This document shows, piece by piece, positions 18,239-25,850 of a DNA stretch of 60,862 nt. Position numbers and translations under genes: made by a program. The notes below the pieces were generated by a model. It was not told where the DNA came from, made no database searches, and was given only the letters and a program-made list of their open reading frames with translations. The DNA is from Methylobacter sp. Its GTDB lineage: Bacteria > Pseudomonadota > Gammaproteobacteria > Methylococcales > Methylomonadaceae. The stretch covers positions 1 to 60,862 of the forward strand of contig PERF01000002.1 in NCBI GenBank assembly GCA_002928495.1. Direction: 5' to 3'. The first letter of the stretch is position 1. Each line of letters starts with the position of its first letter.

Positions 18239-19443
18239 CAACGGATCTCCCACGCCAAGCCGGCGCGGGCTTGCGCCAAGGCTTGATGCACGGTATCCGC
18301 ATCCGCTCCGACGCCGGTCAGGACGCCCAGATAATCCTTATTGGAATGCGTGATCATTATGGATTCACCGGCTTGGCGCAAGACGCTAAGGCCGATGTCT
18401 ACGGCTTCGTCGCGACGGCTGAACGGCATCGGGGCGGTGACGATTTGGCCGTCCGCCGAGGGCGTCAGATAACGTATCGCAGCTGCGCGCGGCACCAACG
18501 GCAAGGCCGACAGCGATTCGCCCAAGTGTAGCCGCAGCACTGTTTCGAATAGCGGGATGCCCAGCGTCTGCTCCAGCAGGAAATCGCGTCGGTCGCCTAT
18601 GCAGCGGTAATTGATTTCAATCAGACGCGGTCCTTGGGCGGTCAACACGAATTCGGTATGGCGGGAGCCGAAACCGATGCCGAAACGGACGATCTGGTTC
18701 AGTACCTCCTGCTGCTTCGCCAATTCGCTGCTCCAATCGGCTTCCAGTTCGACGAAATGCGGCGGTGCGGACAGGCGAACGTGAAATCCGCCCAGGGCTT
18801 GCAATCCTTTGCCGTCGCCTAATGTTTCCAGAGTGCACAAAGGGCCTTCGAGGTATTCTTCCAAGAGCATCACTTGACCGGGCCGCGATTGCCAAACCGC
18901 TTGGCAGTGAGCGGCGAGTTCGGCGTAATCCCGCACCAAACCGACTTCCTGGCTGGCGACGCCTTCGCGCGGTTTGACCACGCAGGGGAAGCCTAGCTCT
19001 GCCGCGGCCTTTGCCAAGCTTTCCAATTCCGATGCTACCGCGTAGCGTACCGTTTCGATGCCTTGCTCGCTGAGGTAGCTGCGCATTTCGGCTTTGTTCT
19101 TGGCGCGATAGGTCACCTGCCAGTTTTTGCCGGGCAGCCCGAAATATTCGGCGACAATCGCGGTACTGGTTTGCAGGTGATCGCTGTTGGAAAAAATCGC
19201 CGCCGGTTTTTGTCCGCGCCGACTGATCGCTTCAATCACGGCTAACGGATTGAACACGTCGCACGCGATGATGGCCTCGGGGTAGGCCGGCAGCCCATTT
19301 TGGCTAAAGTGCTTGCGGTGGGCTTCTGCCTGGTCGGTTAATAGCACTGGCGACAGGCCGAGATTCCGCGCCGCCGGCAGAAAACCGTCGTTGACCGATT
19401 CGGTCGTGACATGAGTGAGTAGAATCAATTCTTGGTTATGCAT
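18238..19443 (-). CDS. ATP-grasp ligase of the siderophore operon
   Basis: A 401-aa ATP-grasp enzyme. The N-terminal Rossmann-like part (ELILLTHVTTESVNDGFLPAAR) is followed by the ATP-grasp fold: ELGFPCVVKPREGVASQEVGLV (lysine and glycine-rich loop), MLLEEYLEGPLCTLETLGDG, and the metal-binding end PRLIEINYRCIGD. Such enzymes join a carboxylate to an amine through an acyl-phosphate. It is the first enzyme gene after the receptor, nine bases downstream. It might add an amino acid or diamine to the citrate core, a step that standard staphyloferrin B clusters give to other enzymes. Its substrate is unknown. Confidence 0.85.
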   Translation of the reverse strand: MHNQELILLTHVTTESVNDGFLPAARNLGLSPVLLTDQAEAHRKHFSQNGLPAYPEAIIACDVFNPLAVIEAISRRGQKPAAIFSNSDHLQTSTAIVAEYFGLPGKNWQVTYRAKNKAEMRSYLSEQGIETVRYAVASELESLAKAAAELGFPCVVKPREGVASQEVGLVRDYAELAAHCQAVWQSRPGQVMLLEEYLEGPLCTLETLGDGKGLQALGGFHVRLSAPPHFVELEADWSSELAKQQEVLNQIVRFGIGFGSRHTEFVLTAQGPRLIEINYRCIGDRRDFLLEQTLGIPLFETVLRLHLGESLSALPLVPRAAAIRYLTPSADGQIVTAPMPFSRRDEAVDIGLSVLRQAGESIMITHSNKDYLGVLTGVGADADTVHQALAQARAGLAWEIR

Positions 19444-19452
19444 GAGTTTTCC

Positions 19453-21588
19453 TTATATATCCATTTGAACGCTGAGCATCACTGAGCGGCCCGGTCCCGG
19501 CATTCGGCCCAGACTGGTATCCACGCCGCGGAAGTAGTAGTCCTGGTTGAACAGGTTGTTGCCGGCGAGACCGACCCGCATGTTGGCCTTGTCCAGGCGG
19601 AAATCCTTGGTGATTTGGGCGTTCCACAGCCAGTAGCCCGGTATCTTGCCTTTGTCGCCAATGGCGCTTTCCAGCTCGGTGTTGGCCGCATCCGTGAAGG
19701 CGGAACTCAAGTACGAGCCATTGACGTTGAAATTGATCGTGTCGAGACGGTAATTGCCTTGCAGGGTAAGTTGATGATGCGAACTAAACGGCACTTCATT
19801 GTCTTTAAACGCGACCTGCGACGTGCCGCTGAACAGATCATTCATCTGCTGTGTATCCACATAGGTGTAGCCCGCCTTGAGATCGAGGCCGGCCAGGAAA
19901 GACGGTCGCCAGTCCAGTTCGGTTTCGTAGCCTTGATGCTCGGCTTGGCCCAGGTTGCGGAATTTAGTGGAGCCGTTTTCCACGACGCCGACGATTTGAT
20001 TGTCGAAGTCAAAACGGAAATAACTGAACGTGGCGTCGAGCTCCGGTACCGGCGACACGCGCAAGCCGGCTTCGTAGTTCCAGGCCTTTTCGACGCCGGT
20101 ATCGCCTTCCAGGGTAATTTGTGTGAATTGCACCGGCTGCAAGGACTTGTGCACGTTGCCGAACAGGAAGACTTTATCCGGCCACAGATGGAAACCTATG
20201 TCGACGCCGGGCAATAGTTCATTGCTGTGGCTGTCGACTACTGTATTTTTGAGACGGTTGTCGCTGGACTGCTCGATCCATTCCGCACGCAAGCCCGGCG
20301 TGACGCTGAGCCGTTCGTTCCAGACGCTCAAGGTGTCGCTGGCATAGAGGGCAAAGGCATCGGTGCCGAAACGGAAGTCCTGAGCATTGGTGACGTTGCC
20401 GGTGCTCAGGCGGCGCCGGTCGACACCCTGCTCGACGTCTTCACTGACATAACGTCCGCCTAATGTGAACTTGTGATCCAGCCAGCCGGTCTTGGCGCCT
20501 ACGGTCAGGCGGGGTTCCGTGCCAAAGACAGTGAACGTGCGCGGGCTGGTCTGTACGCCGTTGGATGTCTTCGACGGATCGAGGCTACATGAGGTCGCGG
20601 CAGCATTAAGCAGACAGCCGACGGTGAATTCGCGGTCGCTGGTGTGCGCGAAGTTCATCCAGTTGAATTCCACGGGACTGCCGAAAAAGTCAAAATTTTG
20701 GTTGTAGACCAGGTGACCTCGCACAGTATCGCCCTGAAATTTGTCGTACGGACGCTGCGACTGGAAGCGGTCCTGCTCGTAAGCCTGGGGCGACAGGCTG
20801 CCCGGCAGCTCGGTATCGGTGTTGTAATACTGCAATCCGGCCTTGATGAAAGCATTGTCGGTGACGAACCAGTGGGCGTCCAGTGCCAGGTTTTCCACTT
20901 CCGTGTCCGAATGGGCGCGAGACGAATCGCCCAGCACAGTATTTGCCTGGAATTGCAGACCTAGCCTGTCATTCACAAAACCGCCGGCGCGCAGGTAGCT
21001 GTCGGTAAGCACATTGCCCGTGTCAGTGGAGATAGTCAGCGCCTCCCTGAGGATAGCGCTGAATTTTTCCGGAATCGGTTTGCTGACGAAATTGATGACG
21101 CCGCCCACGTTATTCGGTCCATAGCGCACGGCTGCCCCGCCGCGCGCGACATCGACGCTTTCGACTGTTTGCATGGTCAGCGGAAACAGGGACAAGCCCG
21201 TCTGTCCATAAGGCGCCAGGGCGATAGGGATGCCATCGACCAGCACCAGCGTGCGCGAGCTGCGCCTGGGGTCCAATCCGCGCACGCCGATATTCGGCAG
21301 AATGCCGGTGCCGGTTTCATCCTGGGCGCGGACGCCCGGCACCAGGCGCAAAGCGTCTTCCAGTGTACGGGCGCCGGCCTGCTGCAATTCGGTGTCGGTG
21401 ACCACGGAGCGCCCCCCTGGATAGGTGCGCACGTTGTCCTTGGTCGGAGGTCCCAGCCAGTCTCCTTTGACCGTGATTTCTTCCAATATGGCAGCGTCTT
21501 GGTTTGGCTCCGCAGCTGCTAGCGGCAATGAAGCTAGATAGGCACTACCGGCTAAGGTGATGGCCATGCGAGTGGTCACGCGTTTCAT
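19453..21588 (-). CDS. TonB-dependent ferric-siderophore receptor
   Basis: A 711-aa outer-membrane receptor with a signal peptide (LAGSAYLASLPLAAAEP). The plug domain contains LEEITVKGDW (TonB-box region), LEDALRLVPGVRAQDE, GVRGLDPRRSSRTLVLVDGIPIALAPYG and VESVDVARGGAAVRYGPNNVGGVINFVSK. A 22-strand barrel follows, with the usual NLFNQDYYFRGVD near the C-terminus. It resembles FecA-type carboxylate-siderophore receptors. It is the first gene of the siderophore operon, with a Fur-like site about 65-90 bases upstream, so it probably imports the ferric form of the siderophore made by the downstream genes. Confidence 0.95.
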   Translation of the reverse strand: MKRVTTRMAITLAGSAYLASLPLAAAEPNQDAAILEEITVKGDWLGPPTKDNVRTYPGGRSVVTDTELQQAGARTLEDALRLVPGVRAQDETGTGILPNIGVRGLDPRRSSRTLVLVDGIPIALAPYGQTGLSLFPLTMQTVESVDVARGGAAVRYGPNNVGGVINFVSKPIPEKFSAILREALTISTDTGNVLTDSYLRAGGFVNDRLGLQFQANTVLGDSSRAHSDTEVENLALDAHWFVTDNAFIKAGLQYYNTDTELPGSLSPQAYEQDRFQSQRPYDKFQGDTVRGHLVYNQNFDFFGSPVEFNWMNFAHTSDREFTVGCLLNAAATSCSLDPSKTSNGVQTSPRTFTVFGTEPRLTVGAKTGWLDHKFTLGGRYVSEDVEQGVDRRRLSTGNVTNAQDFRFGTDAFALYASDTLSVWNERLSVTPGLRAEWIEQSSDNRLKNTVVDSHSNELLPGVDIGFHLWPDKVFLFGNVHKSLQPVQFTQITLEGDTGVEKAWNYEAGLRVSPVPELDATFSYFRFDFDNQIVGVVENGSTKFRNLGQAEHQGYETELDWRPSFLAGLDLKAGYTYVDTQQMNDLFSGTSQVAFKDNEVPFSSHHQLTLQGNYRLDTINFNVNGSYLSSAFTDAANTELESAIGDKGKIPGYWLWNAQITKDFRLDKANMRVGLAGNNLFNQDYYFRGVDTSLGRMPGPGRSVMLSVQMDI

Positions 21589-21650
21589 AATAAAGCTCCT
21601 TGATAATTCAGTTGTTGTTCGTATGGAGGGGCATGTTTCATGACGTCACA

Positions 21651-21677
21651 ATTGATATAAGTAATTGCTATTACTGA
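21651..21677 (-). promoter_or_regulatory. Fur-box-like site before the TonB receptor operon
   Basis: The AT-rich stretch ATTGATATAAG-TAATTGCTATTACTGA contains the inverted repeat GTAAT-TGCT-ATTAC. A near copy of its complement (CAATAGCAATTAC) lies upstream of the first bacterioferritin at about 22116-22128. The match to the Fur 19-mer is moderate. Iron control of the siderophore operon is expected biologically. Confidence 0.5.
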
Positions 21678-21891
21678 TGCCGACGATAATATTTAAAGTA
21701 TTTATTTTTATAACCTCAGGTTGTTTAATGCCCGGCTTTTTACTGGATAAACATGGAGTTGAATAGCAGTTTTGCGCGACTCGCTTTGTTCTTTCTCCTC
21801 TGTACGGTTATCCGGCTAAGGAAGTTCCCGTGCTTGCTTTCTTCTTTCAACAAAACGGACAGGGCTATTATTGATGACAAACCGGAACTGT

Positions 21892-22035
21892 TTACGGCAG
21901 CGCCTCTATCTGCCCCCGTCGAAGCAGCCGTATTTCCAGTTTTAAATCTGCAAATCCATCATGACCGATGAGCTCGTCATACAACTCGCAAAGTTTCTTT
22001 TTAACGTCACTATATTTCGCTATGCTTTCCCGCAT
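21892..22035 (-). CDS. Small 47-aa protein, C-terminally shortened family member
   Basis: The frame encodes MRESIAKYSDVKKKL followed by CELYDELIGHDGFADLKLEI and RLLRRGQIEALP, with AAAGG nine bases before the ATG. The HDGF-D-K-EIRLLRRGQKE pattern matches a small conserved protein family that I recall from methylotrophic gammaproteobacteria and relatives. In that family the sequence continues with a GK-YRFVV strand, here lost at the TAA. It may be truncated. Function unknown. The opposite-strand frame here is not convincing. Confidence 0.45.
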   Translation of the reverse strand: MRESIAKYSDVKKKLCELYDELIGHDGFADLKLEIRLLRRGQIEALP

Positions 22036-22090
22036 TAATCAGCACCTTTCAGGGTAGTCAATTATCTGGCAGGGTAACCTCGGCACTTGT

Positions 22091-22117
22091 TGCAAATGAT
22101 AACCTATATCATTTGCA
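22091..22117 (+). promoter_or_regulatory. Palindromic Fur-box-like site before bacterioferritin
   Basis: TGCAAATGATA (22091-22101) and TATCATTTGCA (22107-22117) form a perfect 11-bp inverted repeat around a five-base spacer. The AATGATA...TATCATT core matches the Fur consensus. It lies 148 bases upstream of the bfr start, so Fur or a related regulator probably controls that gene. Confidence 0.7.
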
Positions 22118-22264
22118 ATAGCAATTACGTCTTTGCTGTTTTTTTACTTTCCTTTTCACTGCAGTTATTTCATCCGCCACCCAGCTATCTGTCATTGCTG
22201 AGCTATGAGGAAAAATACAATTCGATTACAATAAACCCGGATAATAATGCGAGAGGAGAATTCC

Positions 22265-22732
22265 ATGAAAGGCGATAATAAAGTTATTGAACAACTTAAT
22301 ACGTTATTGGCCGGCGAATTAACGGCTATGGATCAATATTTTATACATTCACGGATGTATCAGGATTGGGGATTTGATAAGTTATATGAACGCATTAATC
22401 ATGAAATGCAGGATGAAACACGTCATGCAGACGCTCTGATCAAACGTATTTTATTTCTGGAAGGTGTGCCTGATCTTTCGAAAAGAGCGCCGTTAAAAAT
22501 CGGCAGTCATGTACCTGAAATGCTGAAAAATGATCTTGAATTAGAACTTAATGTGGTCGCTGCATTGAAGGAAGTTATTGCTTATTGTGAATCGGTCAAT
22601 GACTATAATACCCGCGAGATTCTGGAAAGCATGCTGCAAGATACAGAAGATGACCACACTTATTGGCTGGAAAAACAATTGGGTTTAATTGACAAGATAG
22701 GCCTGGAAAATTATTTGCAATCGCAAATGTAG
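22265..22732 (+). CDS. bfr: Bacterioferritin subunit with ferroxidase centre but no heme Met
   Basis: A 155-aa bacterioferritin. The di-iron ligands are present: Glu18 (LLAGE), Glu51 and His54 (DETRHAD), Glu94 (LELE) and the ExxH pair (TEDDH, one residue shifted). The axial heme ligand Met52 of other bacterioferritins is Thr here (DETRH instead of DEMKH). It should oxidise and store iron but not hold heme by itself. The start at 22265 has AGGAG seven bases upstream. A second subunit 5.8 kb away has the opposite losses, suggesting mixed 24-mers. Confidence 0.95.
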   Translation: MKGDNKVIEQLNTLLAGELTAMDQYFIHSRMYQDWGFDKLYERINHEMQDETRHADALIKRILFLEGVPDLSKRAPLKIGSHVPEMLKNDLELELNVVAALKEVIAYCESVNDYNTREILESMLQDTEDDHTYWLEKQLGLIDKIGLENYLQSQM

Positions 22733-22771
22733 AATAGGGTGGCCTCTTTTATATCAATCCTGGCGGATGCG

Positions 22772-22816
22772 GCAGTGGGGCGACAGTAAAAAGCATACTG
22801 ATTGTCGCCCCACTGC
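22772..22816. repeat. Long perfect hairpin downstream of bacterioferritin
   Basis: The 14-base arm GCAGTGGGGCGACA at 22772-22785 is perfectly complementary to 22803-22816, with a 17-base loop. No T-tract follows, so it is not a standard terminator. It may be a mobile palindromic repeat or an mRNA-stabilising structure. The region from here to 23129 holds no convincing gene. Confidence 0.6.
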
Positions 22817-23129
22817 CTACAATACCCAAGCGGAACCCTCTTGGTGTCCGTCCTGCAAAGCATCCCTGCTCCGGCATTGGGGAGATTTCTTTTGCTCTAT
22901 TTCAATCACCTAGAGAGGTCACAATAGATTATCAGAAACTCGTGTTGGAAAGTCTCATCCTGACTGGTGGAAAAATTTTTGCCACAAAAACAACCTTGCT
23001 ATTCCCGCCGCTGCCAGCCTGTTTTGCCGGCCTCCATTATTTCCGCACCCGATATGCAATTGGGTGCAAAAAATTTGTTAGTACGACCCATGCACTGTTT
23101 CAAAAACCGATATTATTCCTTTGTGTAGA

Positions 23130-23672
23130 TTACGCCGCATTTTTTATAGATAAATGAGTGTCTGAATTGACAAATTCCGCAGATAATTGATTAATCCAGG
23201 CGCTGACTCGTTCAGCGGTTAGCTCCGGCTGTTGATCTTCATCCAGCGCCAAGCCATAAAAATAGTCTGCCTCAACTAGACCTTGCGATTGCTCAAAATC
23301 ATAGCCGGATGCAGGCCACCTGCCTACTAAAGTGGCTCCACACGCCAATGCTTTCTTGGCAAGCCAACCCATCGCATCGACAAAATAGCGGCTCCAATTT
23401 TCCTGGTCACCCAAGCCAAAAACGGCGACAATCCGTTGATTTAAGTGAACTGTGTTCATTTTTTTAAGCATCAGCTCCCAATCTGATTGTAATTGTCCGT
23501 CATACCAGGTGGGTATGCCAAAAATAAATACGCTGTATTGGGAGAAAATATCGACATCAATTGAGGCGACATCATATAAATCCACAATATCCTTACCAAA
23601 TCCAGACTGAATTAAATGGGCAACATGTTCCGTATTGCCAGTATCTGATCCATAAATGATGGCTATTTTCAT
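23130..23672 (-). CDS. fldA: Flavodoxin
   Basis: A 180-aa long-chain flavodoxin. The FMN phosphate loop is YGSDTGNTE at the N-terminus; the ring-contacting loops IPTWYDGQLQSDWE and GLGDQENWSRYFVDAMG follow. It carries electrons at low potential in the cytoplasm and replaces ferredoxin when iron is short, which fits its place in an iron-starvation region. The ATG at 23672 has AAGGAA seven bases upstream; the earlier in-frame methionine is ignored. Confidence 0.95.
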   Translation of the reverse strand: MKIAIIYGSDTGNTEHVAHLIQSGFGKDIVDLYDVASIDVDIFSQYSVFIFGIPTWYDGQLQSDWELMLKKMNTVHLNQRIVAVFGLGDQENWSRYFVDAMGWLAKKALACGATLVGRWPASGYDFEQSQGLVEADYFYGLALDEDQQPELTAERVSAWINQLSAEFVNSDTHLSIKNAA

Positions 23673-23707
23673 GACTTTTCCTTCAAACAAAGGGTTACGA
23701 CACAGGT

Positions 23708-23777
23708 GTATAGAGCGCTGACCAGGAATTGCGCTTGGAGAGCAGACTTTTTACGTCTTGATCAGTGCTCTATATAC
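23708..23777. repeat. Imperfect inverted repeat between flavodoxin and upstream operon
   Basis: GTATAGAGCGCTGA at 23708-23721 pairs with TCAGTGCTCTATATAC at about 23762-23777, with one mismatch and a two-base bulge around a 40-base loop. It lies between the small-protein genes and flavodoxin. It could be a terminator/antiterminator or a repeat relic. Confidence 0.4.
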
Positions 23778-23798
23778 CCAAAGACTTGTAAATACGAA

Positions 23799-24023
23799 TT
23801 ACTTGACGATCGCTAAGGGTTTCCGCATGGTTTTTTTGGAGTGAGCCATTATTTTTCCGGTTGCTTCATTTAAAGTATTGGTAATACCAATGAAGGATTC
23901 CACGCTGAAATGCAATGACAAATTTTGTAACTGTAAATGCACTCTTTCGCATTTTTTGCAAATTAGTACTTGCCCAAATGCTGTCGCTGCCAGGTATTCA
24001 GGGACACAGGGTTCTTTATTCAT
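23799..24023 (-). CDS. Small Cys-containing protein, 74 aa, iron-linked operon
   Basis: The sequence starts MNKEPCVPEYLAATAFGQ and has a CxxC pair with a following His (VLICKKCERVHLQLQNLSLHF). The C-terminus is basic. The Cys/His pattern suggests a small metal- or cluster-binding protein. I do not recognise a named family. It is the last of four small genes on this strand that run from a strong Fur box, and flavodoxin follows. This setting suggests a role under iron starvation. Confidence 0.65.
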   Translation of the reverse strand: MNKEPCVPEYLAATAFGQVLICKKCERVHLQLQNLSLHFSVESFIGITNTLNEATGKIMAHSKKTMRKPLAIVK

Positions 24024-24082
24024 ATAGTTTTATTCCTAAATGGTTGAGATAACGCCAAATTAATCGAGGTGTATCTGGCAAA

Positions 24083-24385
24083 TTAATGAGTGATTTTCCC
24101 ATCCTTTGAAAGAGTTCTCTTTTGTTCCAGCAATGCTGCGGCTATGTTTTGCCATTGTTGCAGTAGTCCTAAGTACAGGGTTCTGCAGTTTGGAGAATCA
24201 ACTACATCAGGGTGCTCAATCACCAGCCGAATGTGGCTGACAATAAAGTGGGCAAGCTTGGGGCATTGATCTTTATGGAACCGCGTCATTAAAAAGCAGA
24301 GGGTTGAATGTAATTTAACAAATGATAAATCATCCGTTTTTTTCTCTTTAATGAGCGTTGCAAGACTATCCGAATTTTCTTCCAC
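24083..24385 (-). CDS. Hypothetical helical protein, 100 aa
   Basis: A soluble, helical 100-residue protein (KLHSTLCFLMTRFHKDQCPK, LAHFIVSHIRLVIEHPD, TLYLGLLQQWQNIAAALLEQK). It starts at GTG after AAGGA. Its helix pattern and size are similar to the upstream 92-aa protein, so the two may be distant paralogues or partners. No family recognised. It sits in the probable Fur-controlled operon of small proteins. Confidence 0.6.
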   Translation of the reverse strand: MEENSDSLATLIKEKKTDDLSFVKLHSTLCFLMTRFHKDQCPKLAHFIVSHIRLVIEHPDVVDSPNCRTLYLGLLQQWQNIAAALLEQKRTLSKDGKITH

Positions 24386-24395
24386 GGTTTTTCCT

Positions 24396-24674
24396 TTATA
24401 GTGTTAATGAGTTACATTCATGAAGCTGAACAAGATGATTGAGCTGATTTTGCATTTTTTGGGAATGCCATGGGCTGTTGATATGGCATGTCAGCCATGA
24501 CTTCGACTGTTTGGCGTACCCTTCCCGTTTATTTTTTGCAATATTTAAGTTTGCTAGTAAGTTGTAGTAACGGGAAATGTGTAGAGCAAAACAGGGATTT
24601 TGCAGTGATCCATACAGAATTTTTAAATATTCAATAGCCATTAACAACACCTCTTGTTGATCGTTCTCAAACAT
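24396..24674 (-). CDS. Hypothetical helical protein, 92 aa
   Basis: The frame encodes a helical protein with Cys and His scattered along it (LQNPCFALHISRYYNLLANL, SWLTCHINSPWHSQKMQNQL, LVQLHECNSL). The tail HECNSLTL and the CFALH motif could bind metal or heme, but this is speculation. It starts 18 bases after the 56-aa gene and ends 10 bases before the 100-aa gene, as expected for one operon. Confidence 0.6.
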   Translation of the reverse strand: MFENDQQEVLLMAIEYLKILYGSLQNPCFALHISRYYNLLANLNIAKNKREGYAKQSKSWLTCHINSPWHSQKMQNQLNHLVQLHECNSLTL

Positions 24675-24692
24675 AATCGTTTTACCTGTTCT

Positions 24693-24863
24693 TCAGATTT
24701 GTTCCTTTAACGTTGATTTCAGTGTGGATAACAATAATTTCCAAACCGTTTTTTTGGATTCCGTATTCAGGCACTTAAAATCCGCAGCATGAATAGCTCC
24801 CCTCTCAATCAATGATGCTAAAACGTTTGGCGAAATGGCTATGTGCACCAGGCTATTTTTCAT
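24693..24863 (-). CDS. Small protein, 56 aa, first gene of the Fur-linked operon
   Basis: This short frame encodes MKNSLVHIAISPNVLASLIE, then RGAIHAADFKCLNTESKKTV and WKLLLSTLKSTLKEQI. It begins about 30 bases downstream of a near-perfect Fur box. The ribosome binding site is weak. The protein has one Cys and an amphipathic helical tail. Function unknown. Its position as leader of the operon, with tight spacing to the next gene, supports it being real. Confidence 0.5.
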   Translation of the reverse strand: MKNSLVHIAISPNVLASLIERGAIHAADFKCLNTESKKTVWKLLLSTLKSTLKEQI

Positions 24864-24894
24864 ATCAAAACCGGATCGGTCGCTATTTGATACA

Positions 24895-24914
24895 AATGAT
24901 AATCATTCTCATTA
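24895..24914. promoter_or_regulatory. Fur box between divergent iron genes
   Basis: AAATGATAATCATTCTCATT matches the Fur consensus GATAATGATAATCATTATC closely. It lies 32 bases upstream of the 56-aa gene on the minus strand and about 320 bases upstream of the multicopper oxidase on the plus strand. It most likely represses the small-protein operon when iron is plentiful. Confidence 0.85.
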
Positions 24915-25156
24915 ATATGTCAAGTAAATTTCTTTCCCCGATGGTTTAGTGGCATTAATTTGAAACCGCGCTTGCACTGTAAAAGCGGGCTGCGCCGACT
25001 CCATTTAAGAGTGCAATGCTCAGGGCCGCTCTGTCCTGTGCTTTTTCAAGGGGCGCAGGGGAATGCCAGAAGTCCTGACTACCGGTATTAACGCACCACT
25101 ATAATGGCAACACGGGCCATTCTCCACGAATCGAGAAATGAAGCATATGAAATTAT

Positions 25157-25180
25157 ATTGCGAACGATTCGCATTACGTA
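25157..25180 (+). promoter_or_regulatory. Second, weaker Fur-like site before the multicopper oxidase
   Basis: ATTGCGAACGATTCGCATTACG keeps the GA-GATTCGCATT spacing of a Fur half-site pair and lies 55-78 bases before the oxidase start. The stretch 24915-25156 shows no gene. Assignment as a Fur site is tentative. Confidence 0.4.
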
Positions 25181-25850
25181 TACACTCATATTTAAATACT
25201 TCTTTTTCTCTAAATTTCCTTATGGGAAGGACTCATGAAAGCCCAAAAAGTACGTAAATGTCCGATCGTTTTACTTCCCCTCGCAATACTAGTGGCCATG
25301 CCTGCTATGGCTCAAACTCGAGACTATTATGTTGCTGCCGAGGACGGTATCTGGGATTTCGCCCCCTCCGGGAAGAATCTGGTCCACTGCCCAAATACCG
25401 CCCCTTGCGATATTCCTGAGCCTTGGACAGACAGCCACAGCTTTCCCGTGACGCGTTTCATCCAGTATGAAGCCGATTTCAAAACCCCGGTGCCGCAACC
25501 CGAATGGCTGGGTATCTTGGGCCCCATCATCCGTGCCGAAGTCGGCGATACTGTCAATGTCCATTTCTGCAATCGTGCTGAGGGGGCCTATGGCATGCAT
25601 CCCCATGGATTTCGCTACACCAAGGACAATGAAGGGGCGCATTTCTTTGGCGCCAATTCGGGAAGCGCGCCAGGCGCCGGGGCGGAAGTTATGCCGGGTC
25701 AATGTTTTGATTATACCTGGATCGCCGACAAGAACAGCGGGCCGGCGTCGGGCGAGTTGAGCTCCAAGGTCTGGTGGTACCACTCACACATCGACGAACC
25801 CGCTGAGACCAACAAGGGCCTGTTGGGCCCGATCATCATTACCCGCAAAG

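Noticed and set aside
22942-23157. 71-codon plus-strand ORF upstream of flavodoxin
   Set aside because: No start signal, no family, odd composition; it overlaps the end of flavodoxin.
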